This document shows, in pieces, positions 17,821 to 26,597 of a DNA stretch of 64,000 bases (position 1 is its first letter; each line of letters opens with the position of its first letter). The notes below the pieces were generated by a model. It was not told where the DNA came from and did no database searches. It saw only the letters and a list, made by a program, of their open reading frames with translations. The translations under genes and the position numbers were made by a program. Source of the DNA: CAZLRH01 sp964562015 (GTDB lineage Bacteria > Verrucomicrobiota > Verrucomicrobiia > Opitutales > JABDGR01); the NCBI GenBank assembly GCA_964562015.1, contig CAZLRH010000016.1, positions 8,343 to 72,342 on the forward strand, given 5' to 3'.

Positions 17821-18663
17821 CTAAATCTCGATATTGTCAATCAACCGCACATCGTTGACCCAGGCGGCCACGAGCAGCAGGCATTTGCCGGGCATAATAT
17901 CCCGCATGGGCGCCATCGTTTCACGGTCCACCAGGGCGACGTAGATGAGGCGGATGCGGCGGCTCTGGGCGAGAATGTGGGTAATTTCCGCGAGGACGCG
18001 GTCCACCGAGCGCGTGCCCTCATCGACCATGCGTTTGCCTTCGCGCAGGGCCTGGTAAAGTTTGCGCGCCTCGATGCGCTGCTCGTCCAGCAGGTAGCGG
18101 TTGCGCGACGACAGGGCCAGCCCGTCGGCCTCGCGCACCGTGGGTACCACGACCACCTGAATCGGCAACCACAAATCCGTCACCATTTTCTTGATGATGG
18201 CCACCTGTTGGGCGTCCTTGCGCCCGAACACCGCCACGTCCGGCCGCGTGATGTTGAACAAAATGTTCACGACCGTGCAGACACCGCGAAAATGCCCCGG
18301 CCGCGAAATGCCGCACAACCCCTTGCTCATCCGCTCCTCGGACACGTAGGTCGAATAATCCGCCGGATAGATGGATTCTTTTTTCGGGGTGAAGACGATG
18401 TCCACGCCCCGGCTTTCGCAGGCTTTGAGGTCGGCCTCGAGCGTGCGCGGGTACTTGGAAAAATCCTCGCTCGGGCCGAATTGCGTGGGATTGACGAAAA
18501 GGGAGACGATGACGATGTCGGATTTTTCGCGCGCGGCGTCAATCAGTTGGAGGTGGCCCTCGTGGAGCGCGCCCATCGTTGGCACCAGGCCGATGAGTTT
18601 GCCCTGGGTGCGCAGGTTGATGGCGGCCCCCTGCATTTCGGTGATGCTCGAGATGATCTGCAT
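17821..18663 (-). CDS. panC: Pantothenate synthetase
   Basis: Condenses D-pantoate with beta-alanine using ATP. The 280-residue protein has the nucleotidyltransferase motifs PTMGALHEGHLQLI, VSLFVNPTQFGP, FGRKDAQQVAIIKKMV, and EADGLALSSRNRYL (the SSRN substrate loop). Length and motif order match the family throughout. It is the first gene of a minus-strand run continuing into nadB and the NodIJ-like exporter. No panB or panD is present in the window. Confidence 0.97.
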   Translation of the reverse strand: MQIISSITEMQGAAINLRTQGKLIGLVPTMGALHEGHLQLIDAAREKSDIVIVSLFVNPTQFGPSEDFSKYPRTLEADLKACESRGVDIVFTPKKESIYPADYSTYVSEERMSKGLCGISRPGHFRGVCTVVNILFNITRPDVAVFGRKDAQQVAIIKKMVTDLWLPIQVVVVPTVREADGLALSSRNRYLLDEQRIEARKLYQALREGKRMVDEGTRSVDRVLAEITHILAQSRRIRLIYVALVDRETMAPMRDIMPGKCLLLVAAWVNDVRLIDNIEI

Positions 18664-18805
18664 GAAGGAAAAAGCGGCCCGGCGACCCTGCGCGCGAGCT
18701 TGCGTTTACAAAAAATTTAGGGAAAAACCTTTCCCGGCACAAGTACCGACTCCATTCTTTTTCTCCCGCGACCCACCGGTCGCACTCACCGTGCCCACCC
18801 GCCGA

Positions 18806-18847
18806 GCACTAGGACACTAATCACCAGAACACTAAAACACTTTTCCC
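18806..18847. repeat. Short degenerate ACACTAA repeat upstream of dapL
   Basis: Units CACTAGGACACTAA, CACCAGAACACTAA and AACACTTTT follow each other up to a few bases before the dapL ATG. They match the units at 1797-1828. The space lacks a Shine-Dalgarno sequence. Confidence 0.5.
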
Positions 18848-18851
18848 TCCC

Positions 18852-20096
18852 ATGCCCGATTCGTTCCTCCAAAACCTTTTCGCCGAACGCATTGGCGGTG
18901 TCCGCTACGGCAAAGACACCGCCATCTACAAGTTTGAGAAAATCAAGCGCGCCAAGGCCGCGGCCCGCGCCGCCCGGCCCGAAGTGTCGTTGATCGACCT
19001 TGGCGTCGGCGAGCCCGACGAAATGGCCTTTCCGCAGGTGGTCCGTGCCTTGCAGGACGAGGCCGCCAAGCCCGAGAATCGCGGCTATTCCGACAATGGC
19101 GGTCCTGAATTCAAGGCTGCGGCGGCGCGTTACATGCAGCGCGTGTTTGGCGTCACCGTCGATCCAACGACGGAAGTCCTGCACTCCATCGGCTCAAAGG
19201 CCGCGCTGTCCATTCTGCCCGCGTGCTTCATCAATCCCGGTGACTACGTGCTCATGACCACGCCGGGTTATCCCGTTTTTGGCACCCACGCCAAATACTA
19301 CGGCGGCCTCGTGCACAACCTTCCGCTCACGCCGAAAAACAACTTCCTGCCCGACCTCGCGAGCATTCCCGCCGACGTGCTGAAAAAGGCGAAAGTGCTC
19401 GTGATTAATTACCCGAACAATCCGACCGGGGCCTCCGCCACGCGCGAATTCTTCGAGCGTGTCGTCGCCTTCGCGCGCGAAAATAACCTGCTCATCCTCC
19501 AGGATGCCGCGTATGCTTCCCTTGTTTACGAAGGCAAGCCGCTGTCGATTCTCCAAATTCCAGGCGCGAAGGACCACGCCCTCGAATTGCACTCGCTCTC
19601 GAAATCCTTCAACATGACCGGCTGGCGTATTGGCTTCGTGTGCGGCAACGCCCTCGCCGTGCGCGCCTATGGCGACGTGAAGGACAATTCCGATTCCGGC
19701 CAGTTTCTCGCCGTGCAAAAGGCGGGCGGGCTCGCGCTGGACAATCCCGAAATCACCACCGCGATTGCGACGAAATATTCGCGGCGCATGGACCAGCTCG
19801 TGGGCACCCTGCGCGAGCGCGGTTTCGCGGTGGCCAAGCCCAAGGCGAGCTTCTTCCTGTACACGCCCGCACCCAAAGCAGTGGTGCAAAATGGCCAGCG
19901 CACGAGCTTCACCACCGCCGAGGATTTTTCGCAATGGCTCATCCGTGAAAAGCTCGTCTCGACCGTGCCGTGGGACGATGCCGGCGCGTTCGTGCGTTTC
20001 TCCGTGACCTTCGTCGCCCCCGGCGGCGAAACCGAGGAACGCCGCGTGCTCGCCGACCTCGCCACCCGCCTGGCCTCGGCGCAGTTTGAGTTTTGA
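18852..20096 (+). CDS. dapL: LL-diaminopimelate aminotransferase
   Basis: PLP fold-type I enzyme of 414 residues making LL-diaminopimelate directly from tetrahydrodipicolinate, the single-step lysine/peptidoglycan route known in Verrucomicrobiota, Chlamydiae and plants. It shows IDLGVGEPDE, ENRGYSDNGGPEFKAAA, NYPNNPTGA, and the PLP-lysine segment LHSLSKSFNMTGWRIGFVCG. The N-terminal FAERIGGVRYGKDTAIYKFEKIK also fits DapL-type proteins. The ATG follows an ACACTAA repeat without an SD. A simpler assignment as a generic class I/II aminotransferase remains possible but is less likely. Confidence 0.88.
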   Translation: MPDSFLQNLFAERIGGVRYGKDTAIYKFEKIKRAKAAARAARPEVSLIDLGVGEPDEMAFPQVVRALQDEAAKPENRGYSDNGGPEFKAAAARYMQRVFGVTVDPTTEVLHSIGSKAALSILPACFINPGDYVLMTTPGYPVFGTHAKYYGGLVHNLPLTPKNNFLPDLASIPADVLKKAKVLVINYPNNPTGASATREFFERVVAFARENNLLILQDAAYASLVYEGKPLSILQIPGAKDHALELHSLSKSFNMTGWRIGFVCGNALAVRAYGDVKDNSDSGQFLAVQKAGGLALDNPEITTAIATKYSRRMDQLVGTLRERGFAVAKPKASFFLYTPAPKAVVQNGQRTSFTTAEDFSQWLIREKLVSTVPWDDAGAFVRFSVTFVAPGGETEERRVLADLATRLASAQFEF

Positions 20097-20112
20097 ACCG
20101 CAATGCAACCCC

Positions 20113-20520
20113 ATGGCGCAATTTCCTGACATCCTGGACGAAGCCTTGCGCCAACGGCTGACCGCTCTCGGGGTGCGGCCCGATGACGTCGAGGAGCGGT
20201 TTGTGCGCGGCACCGGCGCGGGCGGGCAGAAAATCAATAAAACGTCGTCCACCGTGTGGTTGCGCCATGGGCCGACCGGCGTCGAGGCGCGCTGCCAGGC
20301 CGAGCGTTCGCAGGTCGTTAACCGCATCCAGGCCTGGTGGGAATTGGCGGAGAAACTTTCGCAACGCCGCGCCGCCGCCGCGGCCCAGCGGCAGCATGAA
20401 CACCAGGCGGAGCGCCGCCGCCGCCGGCAAAAATCCCGGGCGCAGAAGGCACGGATGGTCGATGACAAAAAACATCGCGGCCGCATCAAGCAGCACCGCC
20501 GCAATACGCATGATTGGTAA
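20113..20520 (+). CDS. GGQ-domain peptide chain release factor-like protein
   Basis: A 135-residue protein consisting of a single RF-1 catalytic domain with the peptidyl-tRNA hydrolysis motif RGTGAGGQKINKTSSTV at about 35-51 and a highly basic C-terminal tail (HQAERRRRRQKSRAQKAR). It lacks the codon-recognition domains of RF1/RF2. This architecture matches the ArfB/YaeJ, C12orf65 and related rescue factors, which release stalled ribosomes; which subgroup it belongs to is not settled here. The ATG at 20113 is preferred over an in-frame start overlapping dapL because the protein then starts at the domain boundary. It lies 16 bases after dapL. Confidence 0.9.
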   Translation: MAQFPDILDEALRQRLTALGVRPDDVEERFVRGTGAGGQKINKTSSTVWLRHGPTGVEARCQAERSQVVNRIQAWWELAEKLSQRRAAAAAQRQHEHQAERRRRRQKSRAQKARMVDDKKHRGRIKQHRRNTHDW

Positions 20521-20623
20521 CTTGAGCATCGGACTTTTGCACCGTTTCGTTGGTTAAAATCTCGCTCCGGCACTTGCGCGCGGGCGGTTTCGTCTGTACG
20601 GTACCATTCGCCCAGCGCGCATC

Positions 20624-22585
20624 ATGGCGAACGAGTCTTCCGAAATCCCCGCCGTCGCGGTGCCGAAGGTGGCAGCGGCCGGCGACACCCGTCTTCCCTT
20701 CGTGCCGTTGCCCGGGACGGGCGGTGGATGGGCGGGCTTCAAGGTGCGCGCCCGCGAGTTTTTTCGGCAAACGCGGCTTGATTTGTTTCCGCTGCGGCAC
20801 TGGCTGCGCGGCTACACGCGCGCGCAGGCCCGGGACGATGCCCAGGCCGCCATCAATGTCGCGCTGCTGGATTTGCCGATGGTCATGGCGTACGCTTTAG
20901 TCGCGGGTCTGCCGGTGAAAAACGGCCTCTACTGCGCGGTGACTTCAACCATCCTCGGGCCCATTTGGGCCAGCTCGCGGTTCATCATTCTCGGCCCCTC
21001 CAACGCCACCGCCGTTTTGTTGATGAGCACGCTCGCGGCCCTGAGCATGACACCCGAAGACGCCCTCGTCGCGGTGCCGGTGCTGGTGTTGTTGGTGGGA
21101 TTTTTTCTCACGCTCGGCGCGTTGCTGCGGCTGGACAGCCTGGTGCAATTCATTTCCCACAGCGTGGTCACGGGATACATCACCGCGGCGGCCTTTTTGA
21201 TTGTCATCAATCAAATTCCCTCTGCGCTGGGCCTTCACACCCCGAAGGCCGCCAACCTCGTCGCGGGTGTGCGCGCGTTGGCGGACAACCTGCAATTCGC
21301 GGATGCACCGTCCGCCGGCATCGCCGTGGCCACGATTGCGCTGTGCCTGGGACTAAAACGCTGGGCGCCCAAGACCCTCCCGAACGTTGCGCTGACGATC
21401 ATCCTCATTGCGGCGCTCACGGCCGCGGTGGGGGCGTGGGCCGTAAGTCATGGTATCCTTTGGCATCCTGAGATGCTGCCCGCGCTCACGCCCGGAGCGT
21501 GGCACCCGACGCTTCCAGCCTTCGATTTGCAACGGCTGCACCAATTGGCCAACGGCGCGCTGGCCATCGCGTTCATGGCCATGATGGAGAGCACCGCGAT
21601 TTCCAAGGCCCTCGCCACCCTCGCCGGCGAGCGCGTGAACACCAACCAGCAAATGCTCTCGCTCGGTTTGGTGAACCTCGCCAACGCCTTCACCGGCGGC
21701 ATGCCGGCGTCGGGTTCGCCCACGCGCTCGACCTTCACCGCGGGCACGACCGCCGGCACGCCGATGGTCAGCATGTTCAGCGGCCTGATTGTCCTCGTCA
21801 TTATCGTGACGTTGGGACGGTTTCTGGCCTTCGTGCCGCACCCCGCGCTGGCCGCCCTCATCATCCTCGTGGGCTTGTCGTTGATCCATGGGCAGCAAAT
21901 CCAGTTGATTCTGCGCACGACCAAATCCGACGCGGCGGTTTTTCTCATCACCTTTTTAGGCGGGCTCACCTACGGGCTCGATTCCGGCATCTATCTCGGC
22001 ACCGCCGCCTCGATTGTACTCTTCCTGAAAAAAGTCAGCGCGCCGCAACTGGTCGAGATTGCCTTCAACGACAAGGGCGAATTGACCGAGCGGGACACCG
22101 GCAGCGCCTCGGAAACGCCGGAGATTTCCATCGTGCACGTCGAGGGCGAGTTGTTTTTCGGCGCGAGCGAATTGTTTTACGAGCAAGCCCGCCTGCTGGT
22201 GGAATCGCACCGCCACAAAATCATCATCCTGCGCATGCGAAACGCCCGGCACCTCGACGCCACCTGCGCGCTCGCCCTGCGCGACCTCATCCGGCTCGCG
22301 CGCACGCGCGGGAGCGACGTGCTGGTGTCCGGCGCCAGCGCCGATCTCGAGCGCGTCTTCCGCAATTCCGGCCTGATGGACACGCTCGGCGAGAAAAACT
22401 TCCATCGCATCGTGCCGCACAATCCCAACATCTCCACGCGCAACGCGCTCAAGCGCGCGCAGGAAATTCTCGGCACGCCCAAAGCGGACATCACCATCTT
22501 CACCAAGCCCAAGCCCCCGGAAAATCCCCCGCCGCCGGAAAGCACAACCGTCTCTGATCCGGGCTCCTTGCCGCCGACGGCTTGA
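20624..22585 (+). CDS. SulP family anion transporter with STAS domain
   Basis: A 653-residue transporter with about 12-14 membrane helices. SulP signatures include AINVALLDLPMVMAYALVAGLPVKNGLY, VTSTILGPIWASSRFIILGPSNATAVL, and the NAFTGGMPASGSPTRS re-entrant region. A cytoplasmic C-terminal STAS domain begins near ISIVHVEGELFFGASELFY and ends near VFRNSGLMDTLG. A Pro/Lys-rich tail (KPKPPENPPPPES) closes the protein. SulP proteins carry sulfate, bicarbonate or other anions; the substrate is not decidable from sequence alone. It is monocistronic in appearance and convergent with the cupin gene. Confidence 0.94.
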   Translation: MANESSEIPAVAVPKVAAAGDTRLPFVPLPGTGGGWAGFKVRAREFFRQTRLDLFPLRHWLRGYTRAQARDDAQAAINVALLDLPMVMAYALVAGLPVKNGLYCAVTSTILGPIWASSRFIILGPSNATAVLLMSTLAALSMTPEDALVAVPVLVLLVGFFLTLGALLRLDSLVQFISHSVVTGYITAAAFLIVINQIPSALGLHTPKAANLVAGVRALADNLQFADAPSAGIAVATIALCLGLKRWAPKTLPNVALTIILIAALTAAVGAWAVSHGILWHPEMLPALTPGAWHPTLPAFDLQRLHQLANGALAIAFMAMMESTAISKALATLAGERVNTNQQMLSLGLVNLANAFTGGMPASGSPTRSTFTAGTTAGTPMVSMFSGLIVLVIIVTLGRFLAFVPHPALAALIILVGLSLIHGQQIQLILRTTKSDAAVFLITFLGGLTYGLDSGIYLGTAASIVLFLKKVSAPQLVEIAFNDKGELTERDTGSASETPEISIVHVEGELFFGASELFYEQARLLVESHRHKIIILRMRNARHLDATCALALRDLIRLARTRGSDVLVSGASADLERVFRNSGLMDTLGEKNFHRIVPHNPNISTRNALKRAQEILGTPKADITIFTKPKPPENPPPPESTTVSDPGSLPPTA

Positions 22586-22609
22586 GCTTTTCCAGAGAAA
22601 TACTGGCCC

Positions 22610-23116
22610 TCACGCGAAGGCGGCGAGGCGGGCGGGCGCAATATTGCCAAAAACAGTCCGGTCGGCTTCGTGGTCGCTTAGCCACGCATGATCGGCCCAG
22701 TCAAAACCCGGCACGACGGAGCAGGCCATGAGCGCATAGGCACCCAGGCATTCGGAGGCTTGCCAGCATTGCGCGGGCACGACGAAAGTCTGCGGCGTTG
22801 CCTGCGCGCCAATTTCGAGACGATGTTCGGCGATGTTTCTTGCTGTCGCGTCGAACGTCCAAACGACCAGCGGGCCGCCCTCCAGAAGCGCCCACGTTTC
22901 CTCCGACCGCACCCGGTGCCAGCGCGCATGTTGCCCCGCGGCCAGCAGGTAGTAAATCATCGTCAATGCGGGACGCAGCCCGCGGCCGTCCGGCGGCTGC
23001 ACCGTCAATGGCGAGGTAAAGGCCCGCTTGAACCAGCCGCCTTCCGGATGCGGCCCGAGCTGTAATTGTCCAATCAATTCCTCGACCCGGGAAGGTGGCA
23101 CCGATGCAGGCGGCAT
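22610..23116 (-). CDS. Cupin_5 (DUF985) family protein
   Basis: A 168-residue single-domain cupin. Features of the family are QLGPHPEGGWFKRAF at the N-terminus, ALTMIYYLLAAGQHARWHRVRSEETWALLEGGPL, and VPAQCWQASECLGAYALMACSVVPGFDW. The ATG at 23116 gives the normal length; the frame is open further up to a GTG at 23221, which would add a non-conserved leader. DUF985 cupins are structurally known but biochemically poorly defined, with sugar-related roles proposed. It is convergent with the SulP gene and divergent from the NDH-2 gene. Confidence 0.88.
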   Translation of the reverse strand: MPPASVPPSRVEELIGQLQLGPHPEGGWFKRAFTSPLTVQPPDGRGLRPALTMIYYLLAAGQHARWHRVRSEETWALLEGGPLVVWTFDATARNIAEHRLEIGAQATPQTFVVPAQCWQASECLGAYALMACSVVPGFDWADHAWLSDHEADRTVFGNIAPARLAAFA

Positions 23117-23266
23117 CGTCGCAGCAAAAGGGGCTCCGTTCCGGGTGGCAAGCCCGGGTGCATGTTGAGCCTGCTTTTCGTTCCCATCAGCGATGATGAT
23201 GACTGTGGCCTCGCCTTGCACCGGTCACATTTTTGGACAAATTGACGGTGTAACCGCCATCCTCTC

Positions 23267-24589
23267 ATGGAATTCCGCAATGATCTGGACAGGACCAAGA
23301 AAATCGTCGCCGTCGTGGGCGCCGGGTTCGGAGGGCTGAGTTTTTGCCAGAAATTTCGCTCGCCTCATGCGGAAACCGTGCTGGTGGACCGCCAGAACCA
23401 TCATCTCTTTCAGCCGTTGTTGTACCAGGTGGCGACGGCGGGTTTGTCCGCGCCGGAAATCGCCCAGCCCATCCGCACCATTTTCGCGGGGCGGCGGCGG
23501 TTGGGTATTTTTATGGAAAAGGTGGAGGTGGTGGATCTCGCGGCGCAAACCCTGCAAGTGCGCGGCACGGCCTACCACTGGGATTACCTCGTGCTCGCCG
23601 CCGGAGCGGTCACCTCGTACTTCGGGCATCCCGAATGGGAGCAACACGCGCCGGGCCTCAAGTCGCTCGCCGATGCCGGGCGCATTCGCAACGACATCCT
23701 GCAGGCCCTCGAGCGCGCCGAGGCCGAAACCAATCCGGCCGAATTGACGCGGCTGCTCACGTTCGTCGTCGTGGGCGGCGGCCCGACAGGCGTGGAAATG
23801 GCCGGCGCCATTGCGGAATTGACCAAGCGGGTGATGCGCCGCGATTTTCGCCGCATCGATCCGACCAAGGCGCGCATCGTCCTCATTGAAGCCGGGCCGC
23901 GTTTGCTGGCTACTTTTCATCCCAAGCTTTCGGAGCACGCCAAGCGCGATCTCGAGCGGCTGGGCGTGGAGGTGCTCCTGAGTTGTCCCGTGCGTGATGT
24001 GCGTGAGGGCGCGGTGCAACTCGACCACGAGACGCTGACGGCTGACAATATCATCTGGGCCGCGGGCGTGCAGGCCGCGCCCTTGATGGCTGCACTGCCC
24101 GTGCCGAAAGACCGCGCGGGCCGGCTGCAGGTGCAGCCCGATTGTTCGCTGCCGGGTTTCCCAAACGCTTTTGCCCTCGGCGATGGCGTGTTCCTCAAGG
24201 ATGCCAAGGGCCAGATTGTGCCCGGCGTCGCGCAGGGCGCGATTCAAATGGGCGCGCATGTGGCCAAAATCATCACCGCAGAATTGGAGGCGGCCAGTCG
24301 CGGCGCACCCCCACCCGCGCGCCCGGCGTTTAAGTATTTCGACAAAGGCTCGATGGCCACGATTGGGAGGAGCCGCGCCGTCGCGCAAGCCGCGGGCCTG
24401 CGCTTCACCGGCTTGGCGGCGTGGGCGATGTGGCTTGGCGTGCACCTCTTGTTTCTCGTCGGCTTCCGCAATCGCCTCGCCGTTTTGTTGCAATGGTTCT
24501 ATGCTTACGTCACCTTTCGCCGGGGCGCGCGCATCATTTGGACCCAAGCAGTCGACCGGCTGCCCGGTGCGCCCACCCCAAGCGATTGA
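23267..24589 (+). CDS. ndh: Type II NADH:quinone oxidoreductase-like flavoprotein
   Basis: A 440-residue FAD/NAD(P)H two-dinucleotide-fold protein. The FAD site VVGAGFGGLSFCQKF is near residue 15, and NHHLFQPLLYQVATAGLS follows. The NAD site is VVVGGGPTGVEMAGAIAEL, and the second FAD motif is FPNAFALGDGVFLKD. A C-terminal amphipathic/hydrophobic segment (MWLGVHLLFLVGFRNRLAVL) is the membrane-binding end typical of NDH-2, which feeds electrons to quinone without pumping protons. A methyltransferase follows 24 bases downstream. Confidence 0.93.
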   Translation: MEFRNDLDRTKKIVAVVGAGFGGLSFCQKFRSPHAETVLVDRQNHHLFQPLLYQVATAGLSAPEIAQPIRTIFAGRRRLGIFMEKVEVVDLAAQTLQVRGTAYHWDYLVLAAGAVTSYFGHPEWEQHAPGLKSLADAGRIRNDILQALERAEAETNPAELTRLLTFVVVGGGPTGVEMAGAIAELTKRVMRRDFRRIDPTKARIVLIEAGPRLLATFHPKLSEHAKRDLERLGVEVLLSCPVRDVREGAVQLDHETLTADNIIWAAGVQAAPLMAALPVPKDRAGRLQVQPDCSLPGFPNAFALGDGVFLKDAKGQIVPGVAQGAIQMGAHVAKIITAELEAASRGAPPPARPAFKYFDKGSMATIGRSRAVAQAAGLRFTGLAAWAMWLGVHLLFLVGFRNRLAVLLQWFYAYVTFRRGARIIWTQAVDRLPGAPTPSD

Positions 24590-24613
24590 CGAAATCCGCC
24601 CCGCCCGCCCCTC

Positions 24614-25447
24614 GTGAAGACCTCCGATATCTGGAATAAAGAGCAGGCCTTTCACGACCGGTGGGCCGAATCGGTGGATGTCGCCAAACTGCCGGTGGAT
24701 GTCACTTTCACCGGGCCGGCGGCGCTCGAAAATCGCTGGCTGTTGCAGCAACTCGGCGACGTGCGCGGGAAAAAGTTGCTCGATGTCGGCGCGGGCCTCG
24801 GCGAGTCGGCGGTTTATTTCGCGAAACTCGGGGCGGAGGTCACGGCCACGGACATTTCGCCAGCGATGGCGGATTTCACCCACCGGCTCGCCGCGCACCA
24901 TGGGGTGAAAGTGCGCACGCACATCGGCCCGGCGGAGACGCTGGCGTTTCCCGCCGAATCGTTCGACATCGTGCACCTGGCCAACACGCTCCACCACGTC
25001 ACCGACAAACGCGCTTTGCTCACGCGCCTGCGCGCCATTCTCAAGCCCGGTGGCACGTATTGCTCGTGGGATCCGGTGAAGTACAATCCCGTCATCAACG
25101 TGTACCGGCGGCTCGCGCAGGCGGTGCGCACGGACGACGAGGCGCCGCTGGGGCTGGTCGAACTGCGGCTGGTGCGCGAGTATTTCCCGGGCGCGAAAGT
25201 CCACTTTTTTTGGATTTCCACCCTGACCCTGTTTTTGAAATATTATCTGGTGGAGCGCAAGGACCCCGGCCGCCATCGTTACTGGAAAATGATTTATCTC
25301 GAAACACCCGCAAGTTTGTGGTGGTGGCGCCCGTTGGCGCGGTTGGATGATTTCCTCACGCGCCTGCCCGGATTGCGCTGGCTCGCGTGGAACATGGCGC
25401 TCGTGGGCCAAAAGCCGCTCGATCCGGCGCGCGCGATTTTCTCATGA
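24614..25447 (+). CDS. Class I SAM-dependent methyltransferase
   Basis: A 277-residue methyltransferase starting at GTG. SAM motif I is LLDVGAGLGESAVYFA at about 55-70, motif II is EVTATDISPAMADFT, and the later motif is FDIVHLANTLHHVTDKRALL. A helical C-terminal extension with KYYLVERKDPGRH and WWWRPLARLDDFLTRLPG suggests a large or membrane-associated substrate. The stop overlaps the start of the following GT2 gene by four bases (ATGA), so the two are translationally coupled and probably modify the same lipid or glycan. The substrate is not identifiable. Confidence 0.9.
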   Translation: MKTSDIWNKEQAFHDRWAESVDVAKLPVDVTFTGPAALENRWLLQQLGDVRGKKLLDVGAGLGESAVYFAKLGAEVTATDISPAMADFTHRLAAHHGVKVRTHIGPAETLAFPAESFDIVHLANTLHHVTDKRALLTRLRAILKPGGTYCSWDPVKYNPVINVYRRLAQAVRTDDEAPLGLVELRLVREYFPGAKVHFFWISTLTLFLKYYLVERKDPGRHRYWKMIYLETPASLWWWRPLARLDDFLTRLPGLRWLAWNMALVGQKPLDPARAIFS

Positions 25448-26418
25448 GCGTCCCCGCCGCCAAAATCTCGCTCGTCGTTCCCCTCTATAATGAGGAGGCC
25501 GTGGTCCCGCATTTGCGGCCCGCGGTGGACGCTTTGGCGGCCACGCTGGAGCGCGACGAAAATTGCACTGTGGAAATCCTGCTCGTGAACGACGGCAGCC
25601 GGGACGGCACCTGGCCGCTGCTGGTCGAGTGGGCCGCTGCGAATCCGCGCGTGCGGGCGGTGAGCCTCTCGCGCAATTTCGGCCACCAGGCGGCGCTGAC
25701 TTGCGGTTACCATTTGGCCGCGGGCGACGCGGTGGTGACGATGGACGCGGATTTGCAGGACCCGCCGGAAGTCGTCGCGCAACTCGTGCGCGAATGGCGC
25801 GCAGGATATGACATCGTTTACGCCGTGCGCGCCTCGCGCGAAGGCGAGTCATCTTTCAAGCTTTGGACGGCCCGGTGGTTTTACCGGCTCATTGCGCGCA
25901 TCAGCGACAGCCCCCTGCCGCTCGACGCGGGGGATTTCCGCCTGCTCAGCCGCCGCGCGGTGGATGCCCTCAACGCCCTGCACGAGCGCCACCGCTACCT
26001 GCGCGGACTCGTGGCGTGGATTGGCTATCCGACGACCATCGTGCGATACGACCGCCGCGCCCGCGTCGCCGGCACAACGAAATTCAGCCTGCTGCGGATG
26101 TTGCGTTTCGCCATCGATGCCACGGTGTCGTTTTCCACTTTTCCCCTGCGGCTGTTTTATTTCGTCGGCTTTTTGTGTCTGCTCCCGCTCCTGGGCTACC
26201 TCGCGTACAACCTCATCGCTTATTTTTTTCTCGGCCTGAAGCCGGTGCCCGGCTGGACGAGTCTGATCGTGGCGGTCATCGGCCTCGGCAGCTTGAATTT
26301 ATTGTGCCTCGGCATTCTGGGCGAATACGTTGGCCGCATTTACGAGGAGTCCAAGAACCGCCCGCTGTTTATCGTGCAGCAAAAGGCGGGAAAACCTGGT
26401 GAACCGCCAAGGCTTTGA
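25444..26418 (+). CDS. GT2 family polyprenyl-phosphate glycosyltransferase (GtrB/DPM1-like)
   Basis: A 324-residue protein with an N-terminal GT-A domain: VVPLYNEEAVVPHL, VNDGSRDGTW, SLSRNFGHQAAL, the metal/nucleotide motif TMDADLQDPPE, and DAGDFRLLSRRAVDAL. Two C-terminal membrane helices (YFVGFLCLLPLLGYLAYNLIA and LIVAVIGLGSLNLLCLGILG) precede GEYVGRIYEESKNRP. This is the architecture of GtrB/dolichol-phosphate-mannose-synthase-like enzymes, which load a sugar onto undecaprenyl phosphate on the cytoplasmic face. It is coupled to the preceding methyltransferase by an ATGA overlap. Confidence 0.93.
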   Translation: MSVPAAKISLVVPLYNEEAVVPHLRPAVDALAATLERDENCTVEILLVNDGSRDGTWPLLVEWAAANPRVRAVSLSRNFGHQAALTCGYHLAAGDAVVTMDADLQDPPEVVAQLVREWRAGYDIVYAVRASREGESSFKLWTARWFYRLIARISDSPLPLDAGDFRLLSRRAVDALNALHERHRYLRGLVAWIGYPTTIVRYDRRARVAGTTKFSLLRMLRFAIDATVSFSTFPLRLFYFVGFLCLLPLLGYLAYNLIAYFFLGLKPVPGWTSLIVAVIGLGSLNLLCLGILGEYVGRIYEESKNRPLFIVQQKAGKPGEPPRL

Positions 26419-26468
26419 AGGGAAACATGGACGGGAAAATACTCGCGCAGCGGCACTGATTAGAAGCA

Positions 26469-26553
26469 AAAGAGTAACCACAGATTACACAGATTTGCGC
26501 AGATGACCGAGTCCAGAAAGCTGCGTTGATCTGCGTAATCTGCGGTTACTCTT
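26469..26553. repeat. Palindromic element built from ~12-base ACAGATTACRC units
   Basis: The left arm (AAGAGTAACCACAGATTACA onward) and right arm (ending TGCGGTTACTCTT) are complementary over ~33 bases with about five mismatches, enclosing a short loop. Each arm is itself periodic in CAGATTNC/GCAGAT units. Related elements lie at 42663-42825 and 47765-47997. Transcribed, it would form one long hairpin between the convergent GT2 and glycoside-hydrolase genes. Confidence 0.8.
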
Positions 26554-26597
26554 CTTTAACTTTGCGTTTCGGCGACCTTGCGCGAGTTTCTCGTCCC

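Noticed and set aside
16714..18720. A plus-strand open frame of about 670 codons
   Set aside because: Antisense to nadB and panC; its composition is biased and no domain is visible.
23225..25411. A minus-strand open frame of about 730 codons
   Set aside because: Antisense to ndh and the methyltransferase, which have clear motifs.
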